A stretch of DNA of 64,000 nucleotides, from assembly GCA_019671005.1 (NCBI GenBank), contig CM033745.1, forward strand, positions 39,353,834 through 39,417,833, written 5' to 3'. Every line of letters begins with the position of its first letter. The first letter of the stretch is position 1. The notes below the pieces were generated by a model. That model did not search any database and was not told the origin of the DNA. It saw nothing but the letters and a program-made list of their open reading frames with translations. This DNA is from Hibiscus mutabilis. Its lineage: Eukaryota; Streptophyta; Magnoliopsida; Malvales; Malvaceae. Made by a program: the position numbers and the translations under genes. Positions 37,001-48,249 of the stretch are shown piece by piece.

Positions 37001-38730
37001 GTGGCACATAGGTAGATCTAGGCTTGTTCATATGCATCATGTTTTGTTAGAATAATGAATATATGTAATTACTTTTGGCTTAATGAACTTGGTATGTAAG
37101 TATAAGGTTTCCTTGAAATTCGATTATGTCATGGGATGATGAAAATGGAATTGCTTGAACCTTGTGATTGCCTATGATAATATATGCTTCAACGCTCGAA
37201 TGAATACATGAATGAATTGCATGAAAATGATCACTTGATGTTATGCTTCTTGAACCATTCGAACTAGCTATGAGTTGTATGATTGCTATGTGATTCTTAG
37301 GTTCACATATGCCAGTATTTTCAAGTCATGTAAAAACAGATAAGTGAATGCTACATTAGATTGTTAGACTATGATAGGAAGTTATATATAAATTAATCAA
37401 AATAGACAAGATCTAGTAACTATACTTGTCTGGTTTTGGATTCATCTTGAATTGCGTTTATACTATAAATGAAAATGAAATTGACTTGTCATGTTTGTTA
37501 GATATAGTTCAAATGCCTTAGGTTGTTCTTGAAATGGATCGAATCACTTGCATGATGATATGTTTGTTTGCTTTGATTGAACCATGCTAAACAATTCTCG
37601 TATCATATTAGATTTGGTATGAATACTCTAAAGGTAAAAGATAAAATCTTATTGTTTGTTCTTGTTCAAATCGATAACTTGATAGCCAAGTAACTTATTT
37701 TATAGGTGATGAGTTTGAAAATTTTCTTGTACCCAATCTTGATCTCTTGCTTGCTCGTCAAGTAACATCCCTAGGCTCGAATTACTCCTACTCTGAATTA
37801 AAGGGTGTTATAACAATTAAACATACTTACTTATCATACAAGCAATTCACATTTAACTTCAATATCATCCAAGGCATTAGAATAGATCCCTTAGATTAAT
37901 TTCTTTCATGCTTACATTACAAGTTACTACTTTATCAAAACAATTCACTTCATTTTATCCCTATACTCATTCGAATAACCCTAGTGCAACATGCTTCCAT
38001 ATCATTTCTTTGTTCCTTAGACTATACATGTATATCTTATCCCTACTTTACTAACATGAATCTTGATCATTCAATTTCATGAAACTAGTTCCCATTCAAG
38101 TCATATTATATATCCAACCATTCGGCCATTAACACCAAATACATACAACAAGGCATGTAACTATTTCCTAATGATCTAGACCATTCAGCCATGCGTCAAA
38201 TAAGTACACAATATACTTATAATCAAGGCATGAACGCACACAAGAGAATCATATACTTTCCATGGCAATTCGAATGGAACTTAAGCAACATGGTTCATCA
38301 CATTCTACTTTTAATTCAAGCATACACATGAACATGACAAGGCTTTCGAATTGCTTCATAACAAACTAGATCAACATATGATCATTCCATGAATTTAATT
38401 CAATAGATGTGCAACAAACATCGTCCATTACATGAAACTTAAGTTCATTACATACTTAGCCATAGGTTCATAACATAGTAGGCCCATCAAGATATTATAT
38501 ACAAGTATCAAAATGCATGATCATCTAACTATATACAATCTAGTGCCACCATTCTAGGAGATATACAAAACAAGTATGAAACCATACTTATGCAAAGCTT
38601 GTGTGAGTTGCTTCTTGCTCAAGGTAACAGGCTTCAAGATCAAGCAAACTCGTATCCTTTATACTGTAGTTAGGAGGAATGAAAACAATAGTGATAAGTA
38701 CAAGAATGTACTTAGTGAGGTAGTACTAAG
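34038..38730 (-). mobile_element. LTR F, inserted in D's gag, split by H and cut by E
   Basis: The left edge is TGTAACACCCCCTACCCGGG, nearly identical to LTR2's start. Own sequence: 34038-34149 and 37818-38730, separated by solo LTR H. It carries TATA-like CTATATACA near 38535, the box CTAGTGCCACCATTCTAGGA near 38540, the AGTATG/CATACT-type inverted repeat near 38574 and AAGTACAAGAATGTACTT near 38696. Element E is inserted 16 bases after that inverted repeat. The remainder is outside the window, so whether F is a solo LTR or part of an element is unknown. Confidence 0.75.
34150..37812 (+). mobile_element. LTR H: solo LTR on the plus strand, perfect TSD
   Basis: It starts TGTAATACCCCAAATTAGGG and ends AAAGGGTGTTATA (final CA now TA), 3663 bp. 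The five bases ACAAT occur on both sides (34145-34149, 37813-37817). It is the same LTR family in reverse orientation: GGTTTAGAAC/GTTCTAACC inverted repeat at 35742-35763, GGCATGCCAGAGAGTCTATA near 36186, CGACAG-type repeats near 36260, and CTCACTAAGTA near 36840. No primer site or gag adjoins. Confidence 0.92.
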
Positions 38731-40276
38731 TGTACCACCCTATCCCCGGGTTAGCTGTAATTTGGTTCATGAGCGTTACCAAAGTGAGAACAAAGCAAAA
38801 GATAGGTTACTTGTCGAACAAGTAACCTCAATATATATGACTTGCAACACAAGTAACCTAAACACAACCATACAATTCATACAAGTAATCCACATAAACT
38901 GAAACAAACATTCTTAGCATGCTAATTTAGGTACTAATTTGTTTCATTTCATACTTATATTCTAAGTTACCACTAACATATTTCAATTTACCATTACATT
39001 CAATACACATTCATCATTCAAACAACAATAACAAGTGTGGCATACTTCACAATAGGTTACTATTAGACATGATTCAACTTTCATTCTTATTACAAGTTCA
39101 TGTACCCTATTCGAATGATGCAAGGTGGTCACTTAGCACATTTCAATTAGCTTACTTGCATCTCAAGATACTACTTATTTAACCAATCAGCATGATCAAT
39201 ACAAGGCATCCAACTTACATTCTTATTACATGTTCATACACCCTATTTGAATAGCTAGGTGTTCACTTAGTACATTTCATTTGTTTCTTTTTCAATCAAG
39301 TCATACTATTTCATGGCATACTTAGCTAGTACATTGTTAATGCATGCTTGTACATACCTTATCTCTAATCCAAGCATTGCCGAATCATACCAATAGCCAC
39401 AAGAATGAATGCATGATAATACAACATTGGTCTATTGTTTGAATGAAACAAGGATTCAACAATCATTGAGTAATTTTCATAATTTGCGCAACATCTACTT
39501 ATATATATACGTACCAACATAGTTATATACATAGATTAAAGTCATCAAAGTTTGTTACATGATAGGCCCAACAAAACATTACATTTACTAGTCTTAACAA
39601 CACAACAAAATGCATGATCAAGACTACCTATTACAAGTTCTAGTGCCACCAAACTAGGAGTATACAAAGAGTATGAAATCATACTTTCAAGCTTGCTTCA
39701 GAATTTTGCCTCGAGTTCAATAAATCCTCTTGAAAGTGTCCTTAATCTTTTATGGGAAGAATGAAGAGTAGAGTGGTAAATACAAGTTATGTACTTAGTG
39801 AGGTAACACTAAGTCTAGCCAATTTCCAAGCATACATATCCAAGTTTACATGTATTTCAAAGAATCAAGGTCATCTCTACATAACATATACCATTCGAAT
39901 GAATAGGGTAAACATAGGCAAGCTTCACATAACACAATTCAACATTGCAACATCCATCATATATACCCATCATGCTATTCGAGTATCTTGCTTAGAATAC
40001 AAGCAACCAAAAACACCAAGTACCAAATAGTCATTCTTACACAACAAGCATCAAATATGCATAACTTTCCAGTGAAGTAACTAGTTATACAATAATTCAT
40101 GTGTTATCTTTCAAGGCAAGGATGTTCATTCAAGAATCTTGCAAAACAAGTAATGTTCACATCACACAACCAAGGCAAAACAATGTTCATTTCAAGTGAT
40201 TAATTCATCTTATAACACCCTTGGTAAGTAGCTTACTAGATAATCAAATCTTCAACAATATGCACCAAAGTACCAA
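38731..40276 (-). mobile_element. 3' LTR of element E, first part
   Basis: It starts TGTACCACCCTATCCCCGGG and pairs with 62457-64000. Holds CTAGTGCCACCAAACTAGGA near 39640, AGTATGAAATCATACT near 39671 and AAGTACAAGTTATGTACTT near 39777. It ends at 40276 inside the short CAATATGCACC repeats, where P inserted. Confidence 0.88.
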
Positions 40277-41695
40277 TGTAACACCCCAAATCCTAGCCTA
40301 GAAGTATTGAAGTCAATTGCGTAAGTGATAACTCAATTGAATCTAGAGATTAAGCTAAATTGATTAGTCAAGGATCTAATTGAAAGAATGAAAGAACAAA
40401 GTGACCAAATTAAGATGACCAACTTTTAAACTCTAGCAATTTTAAAGAATGCATGCTAAATTCTTTGATTAAGTTAATAATAAGGATTAATTAAGGGACA
40501 TTTTAGACAATTCACAAATCCAATAACTTGTATTAGATTATTGTCTTCATCTTCTTCATCACACTAGTGCTGAAAATTTAGAGAAAGAAAGGGATAGAAA
40601 GCTTCATGCAAACACCTTCAAAATTCAAGCTTTTGATTCATCCATTTATCAATTTAAGCTTGGAGAAGGTACAATGTTTAAACCTAACATGTTATAGATT
40701 TATTGAATGATTGTTTGATGATGTTCTTAGTTGTATTGATGAATTAGATGATTTATTTATGTGTTAAGGTCATGATATTTGCAATTAGAACCTGGAAATT
40801 GATTGCTAGTAATCAAATTGCTAATGAAACACATGTGTAGTTGCTGGAAAATTGAGAAACATGAACATGGTTCAAAACAGTCTAGATTATAGGACTGTTT
40901 TGATTGAGAAATTGTGTAAGCATTCTAAATGAACTTAGAACTCTGTTTTGAACATGTTGCTAGGTAAAATGGAGATTTAATTGAATTGGTAACTTGCTGG
41001 AAAAAAGGCTACACCTAATTGAACTAGTTAAATTAGGTAATGGACGACCTAGTTGATGAATTGATGTGTAATTGTGATCAAATGGATTAAACTAGGTTCA
41101 ACATGACTATGCCCTATTTTGAGAACATTGTTAGGTGAATTACGATGACCTAGATATGTATGAACATGATCATGAAATTGTCATGTTAGGACCTTGCTAG
41201 ACTGAAATAAAGAACTAGAAATGTAACCTAGTGTAATCTGCCCAAAATGCTTTGTTTTGGGCAGTCACTTTGAAAATTCACCAAAAATTGTATAGATCAA
41301 ATTCAGGGCTGAAATTTTAATGAAATTATCCTTAGTATGTCTACTTTCATTAGGTGAAAACAGAACTGAAAACTGGGTCCTATGCTGGAAACTGAAAATA
41401 GAAATAGCTGGACAGTACAAACTATCCAGGCAGTGTAAATGCCCTGTCTTTGAACAATAAACTGTGTTAATTGGCTAATAACTAAATTGAAAGCCTATTA
41501 TGGTCCTAAATACAATTTTTTTAGCTTTCCAACGGTATAAATTAATCAACATTCTGACGTAGGAATTGAAAGATATGCCTGTTTAAGCATGTAGTGTGCA
41601 AGCTGCCAGGCATCAGCAGTTAAGCTAGTTGGAAACCGTTTTATACACAGTTTTATTGGACTATTTTGTAACAGTTTGGGATAATTAGATCCTAC

Positions 41696-43118
41696 TGTAG
41701 CGATATTCGTTTCGCTAAAAAACGAGTTTTTGAAGTGTTTGTGATTTTTCGGATATAAAACGTTTATTCCGTGGGGTTTTTTAAAAAACCGCATTTTATT
41801 AAAAATTGGAGTCGCCACCGGCCACTTAGGTAGGTCGGACACCATAAAACCAGAGATTTAAAAAACTGTTGGGTTCGGGAGTAGGTTACGGATGGGGAAG
41901 GATTAGCACCCCCACACCGCCCAAAATTGGTACTTTAATAATTACCGCTTCATTAATATTAGACTTTTCGGATTAAAGTGACGATTAGTTTAAAATTCGG
42001 TTATAATTGCGAATAAATTTTAAAGGCCCCGTTATCCGAGAGTAAACGCCCAACCATTATCACTACGCCTGACATTGGCCCCGTTTACGCTCGGATAAAA
42101 GGGCACCGCATTGACAATTTATATATCTGTTATGCAACCTAAAACATGGCGAATATAAATACAATGCGATAAAATATAAATAAATACTAACATAATAACA
42201 TACTAATCTAACATAAATAAAATACTAATCTAAAACATACATACATAAATATTAATCTAACTCATAAATAAAAACATATCTAGCAGAAATAAAATACTAA
42301 CATTCATAAATATTAATCTAACACATAAATAAAAAACAAATTCAACATAAATAAAAATACTATTCTAAAACATACATACATAAATATTAATCTAACTCAT
42401 AAATAAAAATATATCTAACATAAATAAAATACTAACATTCATAAATATTAATTTAAAACACAAATAAATATTATTCTAACACATAAATAAAAACGAATCT
42501 AACATAAATAAAATATTAATATAAAACACAAATTTAAAATATATTAAATACTAATCTAAAACATAAACATACAAACTAAAAAATAAGACTACAATTTTAA
42601 AATAACTAATATTTCATTAAATTATAAAAATTACAACACTAATAAAAAGGGAAGAAAATATACCTAACTAGGAGCTCGAATGACGAACCCCGACTGAACC
42701 CTACCGAGATCTACCGCGACCTCTCCAAAAATATTAACTAGATCGGATCCAAAATAAGACCCCGATCGAATGTTGGATCGAACCAACTAGGGCCGAGGGC
42801 ACTGCCCCCAACCCCGGCCAGCCTTGCGGCCGGCCATGCTCCCAATTGAGGAGCCAATTGCATCACCCATTTTGTTTGGCAATTTGGCGTGTATTTGTTG
42901 TAATTTGGGCCTGTGTAAATTGCCCCTGCCCCATGCCTTTATATAGGCAATTGGGGTGGGTTAAGGGTGACGTGGAGCACCCTGCTCCACACAATATTTT
43001 CCTTTTTTTTAATAATATATTTTATTTTATTTTGATTTTTCATTAATTTTATATTAATAATAATATTATTAAAATAATACTAATAACACTAAAACCCGAT
43101 CAAAAATGAGTGATTACA
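41696..43118 (-). mobile_element. 3' LTR of element G (long form)
   Basis: 1423 bp. Matches the 5' LTR (52722-53632) nearly base for base outside two blocks: a short divergent stretch near 42068-42093 and the AT-rich array at 42153-42660, absent from the other copy. Carries the Tat-lineage motifs GGAGTCGCCAC (about 41808) and GGGGAAGGATTAGCACCC (about 41896). Confidence 0.93.
42153..42660. repeat. AT-rich degenerate tandem array in G's 3' LTR
   Basis: Variants of CATAAATAAAATACTAATCTAA recur about 15-20 times with unit lengths of about 20-40 bases. The 5' LTR jumps from GGCGAATA to TACCTAACTAGGAGC at the same place, so the array was gained or lost in one LTR. Confidence 0.85.
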
Positions 43119-43135
43119 GTTGCCCCTCTTTGCTT
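43119..43135 (-). other. Polypurine tract of element G
   Basis: The minus strand reads AAGCAAAGAGGGGCAAC immediately before the LTR start TGTAATCACTC. Confidence 0.8.
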
Positions 43136-43264
43136 GTTCTTGTGAAACGAGGACAAAGCAAAGATCAAAAGCACTCATTTTTTACCTACTTTCTCGTCTT
43201 TGGCTTCGGAATCACGTGTTCTTCTGGAACTCTCCGCTCTTTCTTAGCTGAATCTTCAAGCTTG

Positions 43265-44333
43265 TAAGTTCTTCCTATATAGAACTTCTTCACCTTCTGA
43301 TCTTGGAACTATAGGCTCTTCTTATATGTAACCCTTCACTATGAAGCCTCAAGTTATGAGTCCCTCCTATATAGAACTTTTCACTCTGAGACGGTAAGGC
43401 TTGAAGTCCTTCCTATATAGAACTCTTTGCCTTCAACGCGGCTGGTTTTTCCTACATAAAACCTTCTATGCCACGGATGGGTTCTTCTGACTGAGAGTTC
43501 CTCCTGTATAGAACTAATAGTCGTCAAACCTGGGAGCCGCCAATCCTTCCTATATAGAACTTTTAGCTTCTGAAATCTCGGAGCTACAGGTTCTTCCTAT
43601 AAAGAACATTTCACTCTAAGACAGTAAAGCTCGGAGCCCTTCCTATATAGTACTCTTCGCCTTCAACACAGCGGGTTTTCCCTACATAAAACCTTTTGTG
43701 TCATGGGTGAATTCCTTCGGCTGGGAGTTCTTCCTATATAAAACTGCTAGTCTTCACCCTGGAGCCGCCAATCCTTCCTATATAGAACTTTTAGCTTATG
43801 AAATCTCGGAGCTACAGGTTCTTCCTATATAAAACCTTTCACTCTAAGATAGTAAAGCTCGGAGCCCTTCCTATATAGGACTCTTCGCCTTCAACACAAC
43901 GGGTTTTCCCTATATAAAACCTTATGTGTCATAGGTGAATTCCTTCGGCTGGGAGTTCTTCCTATATAGAACTGTTGGTCTTCACCCTGGAGCCGCCAAT
44001 CCTTCCTATATAGAACTTTTAGCTTCTGAAATCTCGGAGCTACAGGTTCTTCCTATATAGAACCTTTCACTCTAAGGCAGAAAAGCTCGGAGCCCTTCCT
44101 ATATATGACTCTTCGCCTTCAACACAACGTGTTTTCCCTTATGTGTCATGGGTGAATTCCTTCGGCTGGGAGTTCTTCCTATATAGAACTGCTAGTCTTC
44201 ACCCTGGAGCTGCAAGCCTTTCCTATATAAAACTTTCAGCTCCTGAAGCCTCGGAGCGGCATATTCTTCCTACATAGAACCTCTAGCTATGGGAGCTTGA
44301 AAATATAGGCCCTTTCTATATAGAACCTTTACC
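43265..44333. repeat. Higher-order tandem array, ~228-bp period, TTCCTATATAGAAC boxes
   Basis: About 22 boxes of the form TTCCTATATAGAAC (variants CCTACATAAAACC, CTATATAAAAC) are spaced 35-50 bases apart. Sets of five form a higher-order unit: ATCCTTCCTA recurs at 43543, 43771 and 43999, exactly 228 bases apart, then in a shortened form near 44214. The box is itself close to an inverted repeat (GTTC...GAAC). It lies just inside the PPT, where Ogre elements are known to carry variable tandem repeats. Confidence 0.9.
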
Positions 44334-44612
44334 TTCGAATTTTTTCTTTTTCTCTTTTTCCTATTTTCTTTTTCCCTCTTTTTCGGCTCTTTTTTCTCTC
44401 TTTTTCTTTTCTCTTCGCTTTTTTTCTATCTCATTTTCATTCTTTTTTTACAAGGCTGTTGATATCTTTGGACTTACGCTTCTATGGCTGCCGCATCATG
44501 CCCGAATGACTTATTACCAGGCTCGAAAGACTTACTGGTGGCCCGAAGGACTTAACACCGTGTCTGAATGACTTACCGATGACCTGAAGGATTTAACATA
44601 CGGGCCTCACGC
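44334..44612. repeat. T-rich tract and short GACTTA repeats
   Basis: 44334-44455 is a C/T-rich tract. 44480-44600 holds four or five diverged units of about 30 bases around CCCGAATGACTTA / CCCGAAGGACTTA. No gene is seen. Confidence 0.7.
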
Positions 44613-45262
44613 TGCTATGGCTGTCGATTTTTCTGGACTTACGCTGCTAAGGCTGCCGAAATTATTCTTCAATTTGGGGATTCACACCGAAAATGGCTAC
44701 CAAACTTTCTTCAAATTTGGGGACTCACGCCGAAAATGGCTGCCAAACTTTTTTCAAATTTGGGGACTCACGCCGAAAGTGGATGCCAAAACTTTCTTCA
44801 AATTCTAGGGACTCACGCCGAAAATGGCTGCCAAACTTCTAGGACTCACGCTGCTATAGCTGCCGAAATCTTTCTTCAAATTTTGGGGACTCACGCCAAA
44901 GGTGGCTGCCCAAAATCTTCAAATTTGGGGACTCACGCCGAAAATGGCTGCCAAAACTTCTTCAAATTTAGGGACTCAAGCCGAAAATGGCCGCCAAAAC
45001 TTCTTCAAATTTAGGGACTCACGCCGAAAATGGCCGCCAATTTTCTTCAAATTTTGGGGACTCACGCCGAAAATGGCCGCCAATTTTCTTCAAATTTTGG
45101 GGACTCACGCCGAAAATGGCTGCCAAACTTTCTTCAAATTTGGGGACTCACGCCAAAAATGGATGCCAAATTTTCTTCAAATTTTGGGGACTCACGCCGA
45201 AAATGGATGCCAAACGTTTTTCAATTTTTGGGGACTCGCGCCGAAGGTGGCTGCCAATTTTT
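44613..45262. repeat. 43-bp tandem array, about 15 copies
   Basis: The unit reads GGGGACTCACGCCGAAAATG followed by GCTGCCAAACTTTCTTCAAA and a short T-rich spacer; neighbouring copies start 41-44 bases apart. The last copies are the most uniform. Because the unit is usually one base more than a multiple of three, every plus frame runs open across much of it, producing long but artefactual ORFs. Confidence 0.93.
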
Positions 45263-45925
45263 ATTTTCTTTAGTAAATTCTTTGACAATTTCTTCAAATA
45301 CCTGTCTAGGAACAAGCAAAAATTGACATGCCTCTATCTATATGATGCATGCAATGTCGTGCTTTCTTCTTCTTCTTCTTTTTGTTTCTTTTTTCTTCTT
45401 CTTTTTTTCTTTTTTCTTTTTCACTTTTTCTCTTTTTTTTTTTTTTCTCTTTTTTTCCTTCAATTTCTTCTTATTTTTTCTTTTTCTTTTCTTTTTCTTT
45501 CTTACTCTCTTTCTTTCTCTCTCTCTTTTTCTTTCAGCCCTTTTTTTGTTATAAAGCCTTATACTCTGAAAGGTCATTCCTCAGATTTCTTCATCTCTTT
45601 ACTTCTTCATTGTATGCTCTTAAATCCTCATTTGATCAATCACTTCGAATCTAGATTAACATGCTTTCAAACCTTTTGTGCGGAAGGCTTTCTTGTCTTC
45701 GGGGTTATCACCCGTCTTCATAAATGATCCTCTGGTTTGAATTTTCTGACCCATCATACAGAGCCCTGATCTATTTCTAGTCACCAGGGTGAGCGAAAAT
45801 GCTTCCATCCCCTGAGCTCATCCTTGATCTTCTCGTAGCACTTCGACGGGAACTAACTCTCGGTCCCTATGCTTTAAATCTCATCATCATTTATTTTTAA
45901 AATAATGCAAACGGCAATTTACTTG
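45263..45925. repeat. Polypyrimidine tract and spacer of G
   Basis: 45360-45540 is nearly pure C/T on the plus strand (A/G on the element's sense strand). The rest has no recognised gene; reading frames here give only Phe/Leu/Ser- or Lys/Arg/Glu-rich low-complexity peptides. Confidence 0.8.
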
Positions 45926-46215
45926 CGTATATTTCAAAAAACAATGATTGTTTGAAAAGATAACAGTCATTTTGAAAATCACAACTTGGAGGGGATACCA
46001 AACATTTTGAAAACAATGTTTGGAACAAATGGTAAACATCATTTTTCCTTTTTTAAGGACCAAACATTTTTTTAAAATTAATGTTTGAATAGTGTTAAAC
46101 AAAATTCGAAGTATATTGCCAAACATTTTAAAAACTAATGTTTGGGGGAAATGGTAAACTTCAAAACTTTGGGAGAAAATGTCAAACCTTTTAAAACATG
46201 TTTTCCCCCGAAATA
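45926..46215. repeat. Repeated hairpin units CAAACATT..AATGTTTG
   Basis: Inverted repeats such as CAAACATTTTGAAAACAATG followed by TTTG recur about every 55-70 bases at roughly 46000, 46060, 46120 and 46180, each followed by a variant of GGAAATGGTAAAC. Unit arms are 7-8 bases. No gene is seen. Confidence 0.75.
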
Positions 46216-47500
46216 TCAAACACCATAGCGCATCTGCTTCAAGTTTCCAGAGATCAACTCTAATGAAGCGCATATTTAGAAGATCTTGACCATTGTGGAG
46301 ATATATGCCAATGTATAGTTTTTTCTGGTCTAATATGCTTTTGAGATGAACAACCCTACCTAGTTTCTACCCCGTTTAAGGTGGCTCTCTTAATCTCACT
46401 ATCTCACCATGCCCTATCCTTCCCTTATTTGGGTGTCGATCAAGCACTTCGAAGTTTGACGTTCCTTGAAGCAAAGTTAACCCTTATAGGCGGAATGAAA
46501 TCTGAAGACATTCTCATTCAACTTGGATATCTATGGATGACCAGAATAGCCTTTGGGGGCTTGTAATGTAGGCCTTTGGTTTATGGTTAAGTGAAACAGT
46601 ATTTCTGTACTTGTGTAACTTGGATATGCCCATTATTCCTTCCCTTTTTTGGATCACTCTAGACTACCCGTTTTCGGGTTTTCACCCTAGAGTTCATTTC
46701 CTTTCTTTTTATTGTAGGCTGCCTTGCATTCTGGCTATATACTGATATTCGTTTTCTGTTCAAGAATGTTTGATCCTCCAAAACTCCTCGAAACTGAGAT
46801 TTCTTGAGTGAAGGACTATGAATACATTTCTGGGAATTTTTGTGATTGGCACGCCCAGATGAAATATTATTCTTTATTTCTTCTTTTCTCTTTTTTTCTT
46901 TTCTTCTTTTTCACTTTTTCTCTTGGATCGCTCTAGACTGCCCATTTATAGGTTTTCACCCTAGAGGTCACTTCCTTCTTATGTACCTTCAGATCAGTGT
47001 ATTTTGGTTGGATATTGATGCTAGCAGGCTCAGGCAGACTAGTCTTTTTCTTTATTTTTAGGATCACTCTAGACTGCCCATTTTGGGGTTTTCACCCTAG
47101 AGGTCATTTCCTTTTTCAAAATTGGCAATCTTCGGGCCGACTTGTCTTGACTTGGCTTCAATTCGAGCTTCTATACTAATTTTCAAAATTGATGTCTACT
47201 TGAAATGTGGATTCCTTCTGTCTCTTGCTTATAGTTGAAGTCTCGTTCTTGTATTGTTTGACCTGTGTGTGAAACATATACAATATTCTTTCTTTCTTTT
47301 TCTTTTTCCTCTTTCTTTTCTCTTTTTTTTCTTCTTTTTTTCTCTCTCTCTTTTTTTTTTTTATTTCTTCTCTTTTTTTGTTTTGTTTTGTTTTCTTTTT
47401 CTTTTTTGTTTTGTTTTGTTTTTCTTTTCTGTTTTAGACTGCCCAATTTGGGTTTTTAGCCTTCTTTCTTCTTATTCGAGTCTATAAATGTATCCTCGAA
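46216..47500. repeat. Dispersed CTCTAG..CTAGAG units and T-rich tracts
   Basis: A ~45-base unit, CTCTAGACTGCCCATTTTGG then GGTTTTCACCCTAGAGGTCA, occurs near 46658, 46932 and 47067, with a remnant near 47434. Its ends form an inverted repeat (CTCTAG/CTAGAG). Each copy lies near a C/T-rich run; the largest is 47285-47435. No supported gene. Confidence 0.75.
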
Positions 47501-48249
47501 TCAACATGTATCTATACTGGTATTGATAATATCTTCTGCTCAAAGTTACTTTCCTTTTTGCAGCTCTTCTGATATTTACTCGATCTGGATTGCTTCGGCC
47601 TTCTGATTACCATTTCTCTTTTTTTTTTGGTTTTTCGTTTGGACATATCCTTGTTTTCAACCACTTTTTTTGATGGTTTTATGATCTTTGTATCCAACCT
47701 GTCTGGACTCATCTCTGTCTTCTGGTAAAGTAAAAGAATATCATTCGTTGTCAAATTCACAGATGTCCTGAGAATGCCTTCAGGGGGTAGAGGTTTAGGG
47801 TCAACTCTCGTTTCAAGGATCTTAAACGACAAGTGCCTGAGAAGATAAATTCTTAAAATGGAACTGCCCACTGTCTAAACACTCGCTTTGTTCCTCTGTT
47901 GGCCTAAGTAAACTAGCAGATACTCACATTTACAGTATCCCCACAACATTCAATCTCTTCTAAATATATGAAACTTAGAGTTGATCTTTGAGTCTGAAGC
48001 AAATGTATTGTTGCTTTCAAAACTCGAGGACCTGATATAGAAATGATATATACGTATGTCCATTCAAAAATGCGTGTATATGCATATGGGAAAACTACCC
48101 TATAAAAATAAAATGATTAAAGAATCAAGAATGTAAAAATGCTTTCTAAATGGAAATGTGATTTGTTATTCTGATAAACAATGAGTTTTTTTGTTGAGAA
48201 TTTCTTTGTGAAATGATGAGAAAACCGTAGGGACCTTTGAACTATCTCC
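47501..48249. other. Unassigned part of element G
   Basis: In a Tat/Ogre element pol would follow gag here on the minus strand. I find no protease, RT, RNase H or integrase motif. A 119-codon minus ORF (47512-47871) is Lys-rich at its C-terminal half and resembles nothing I recognise. Confidence 0.5.

Noticed and set aside
42846..43046. Near-identical ORFs in both LTRs of G (also 53363-53560)
   Set aside because: Conserved only because the LTRs are duplicates; no domain, and the end runs into AT-rich LTR sequence.
45338..45654. Phe/Leu/Ser-rich plus ORFs and a Lys/Arg/Glu-rich minus ORF
   Set aside because: Direct translation of a pure polypyrimidine tract; low complexity only.
44617..45727. 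Overlapping plus-strand ORFs (63 to 246 codons) with a repetitive peptide
   Set aside because: They arise because a 43-base tandem unit carries no stop in any frame; no start context, no known domain, and the strand is antisense to element G.
47183..47487. Phe/Leu-rich plus ORFs and a Lys-rich minus ORF
   Set aside because: Same cause: a C/T-rich tract in element G.
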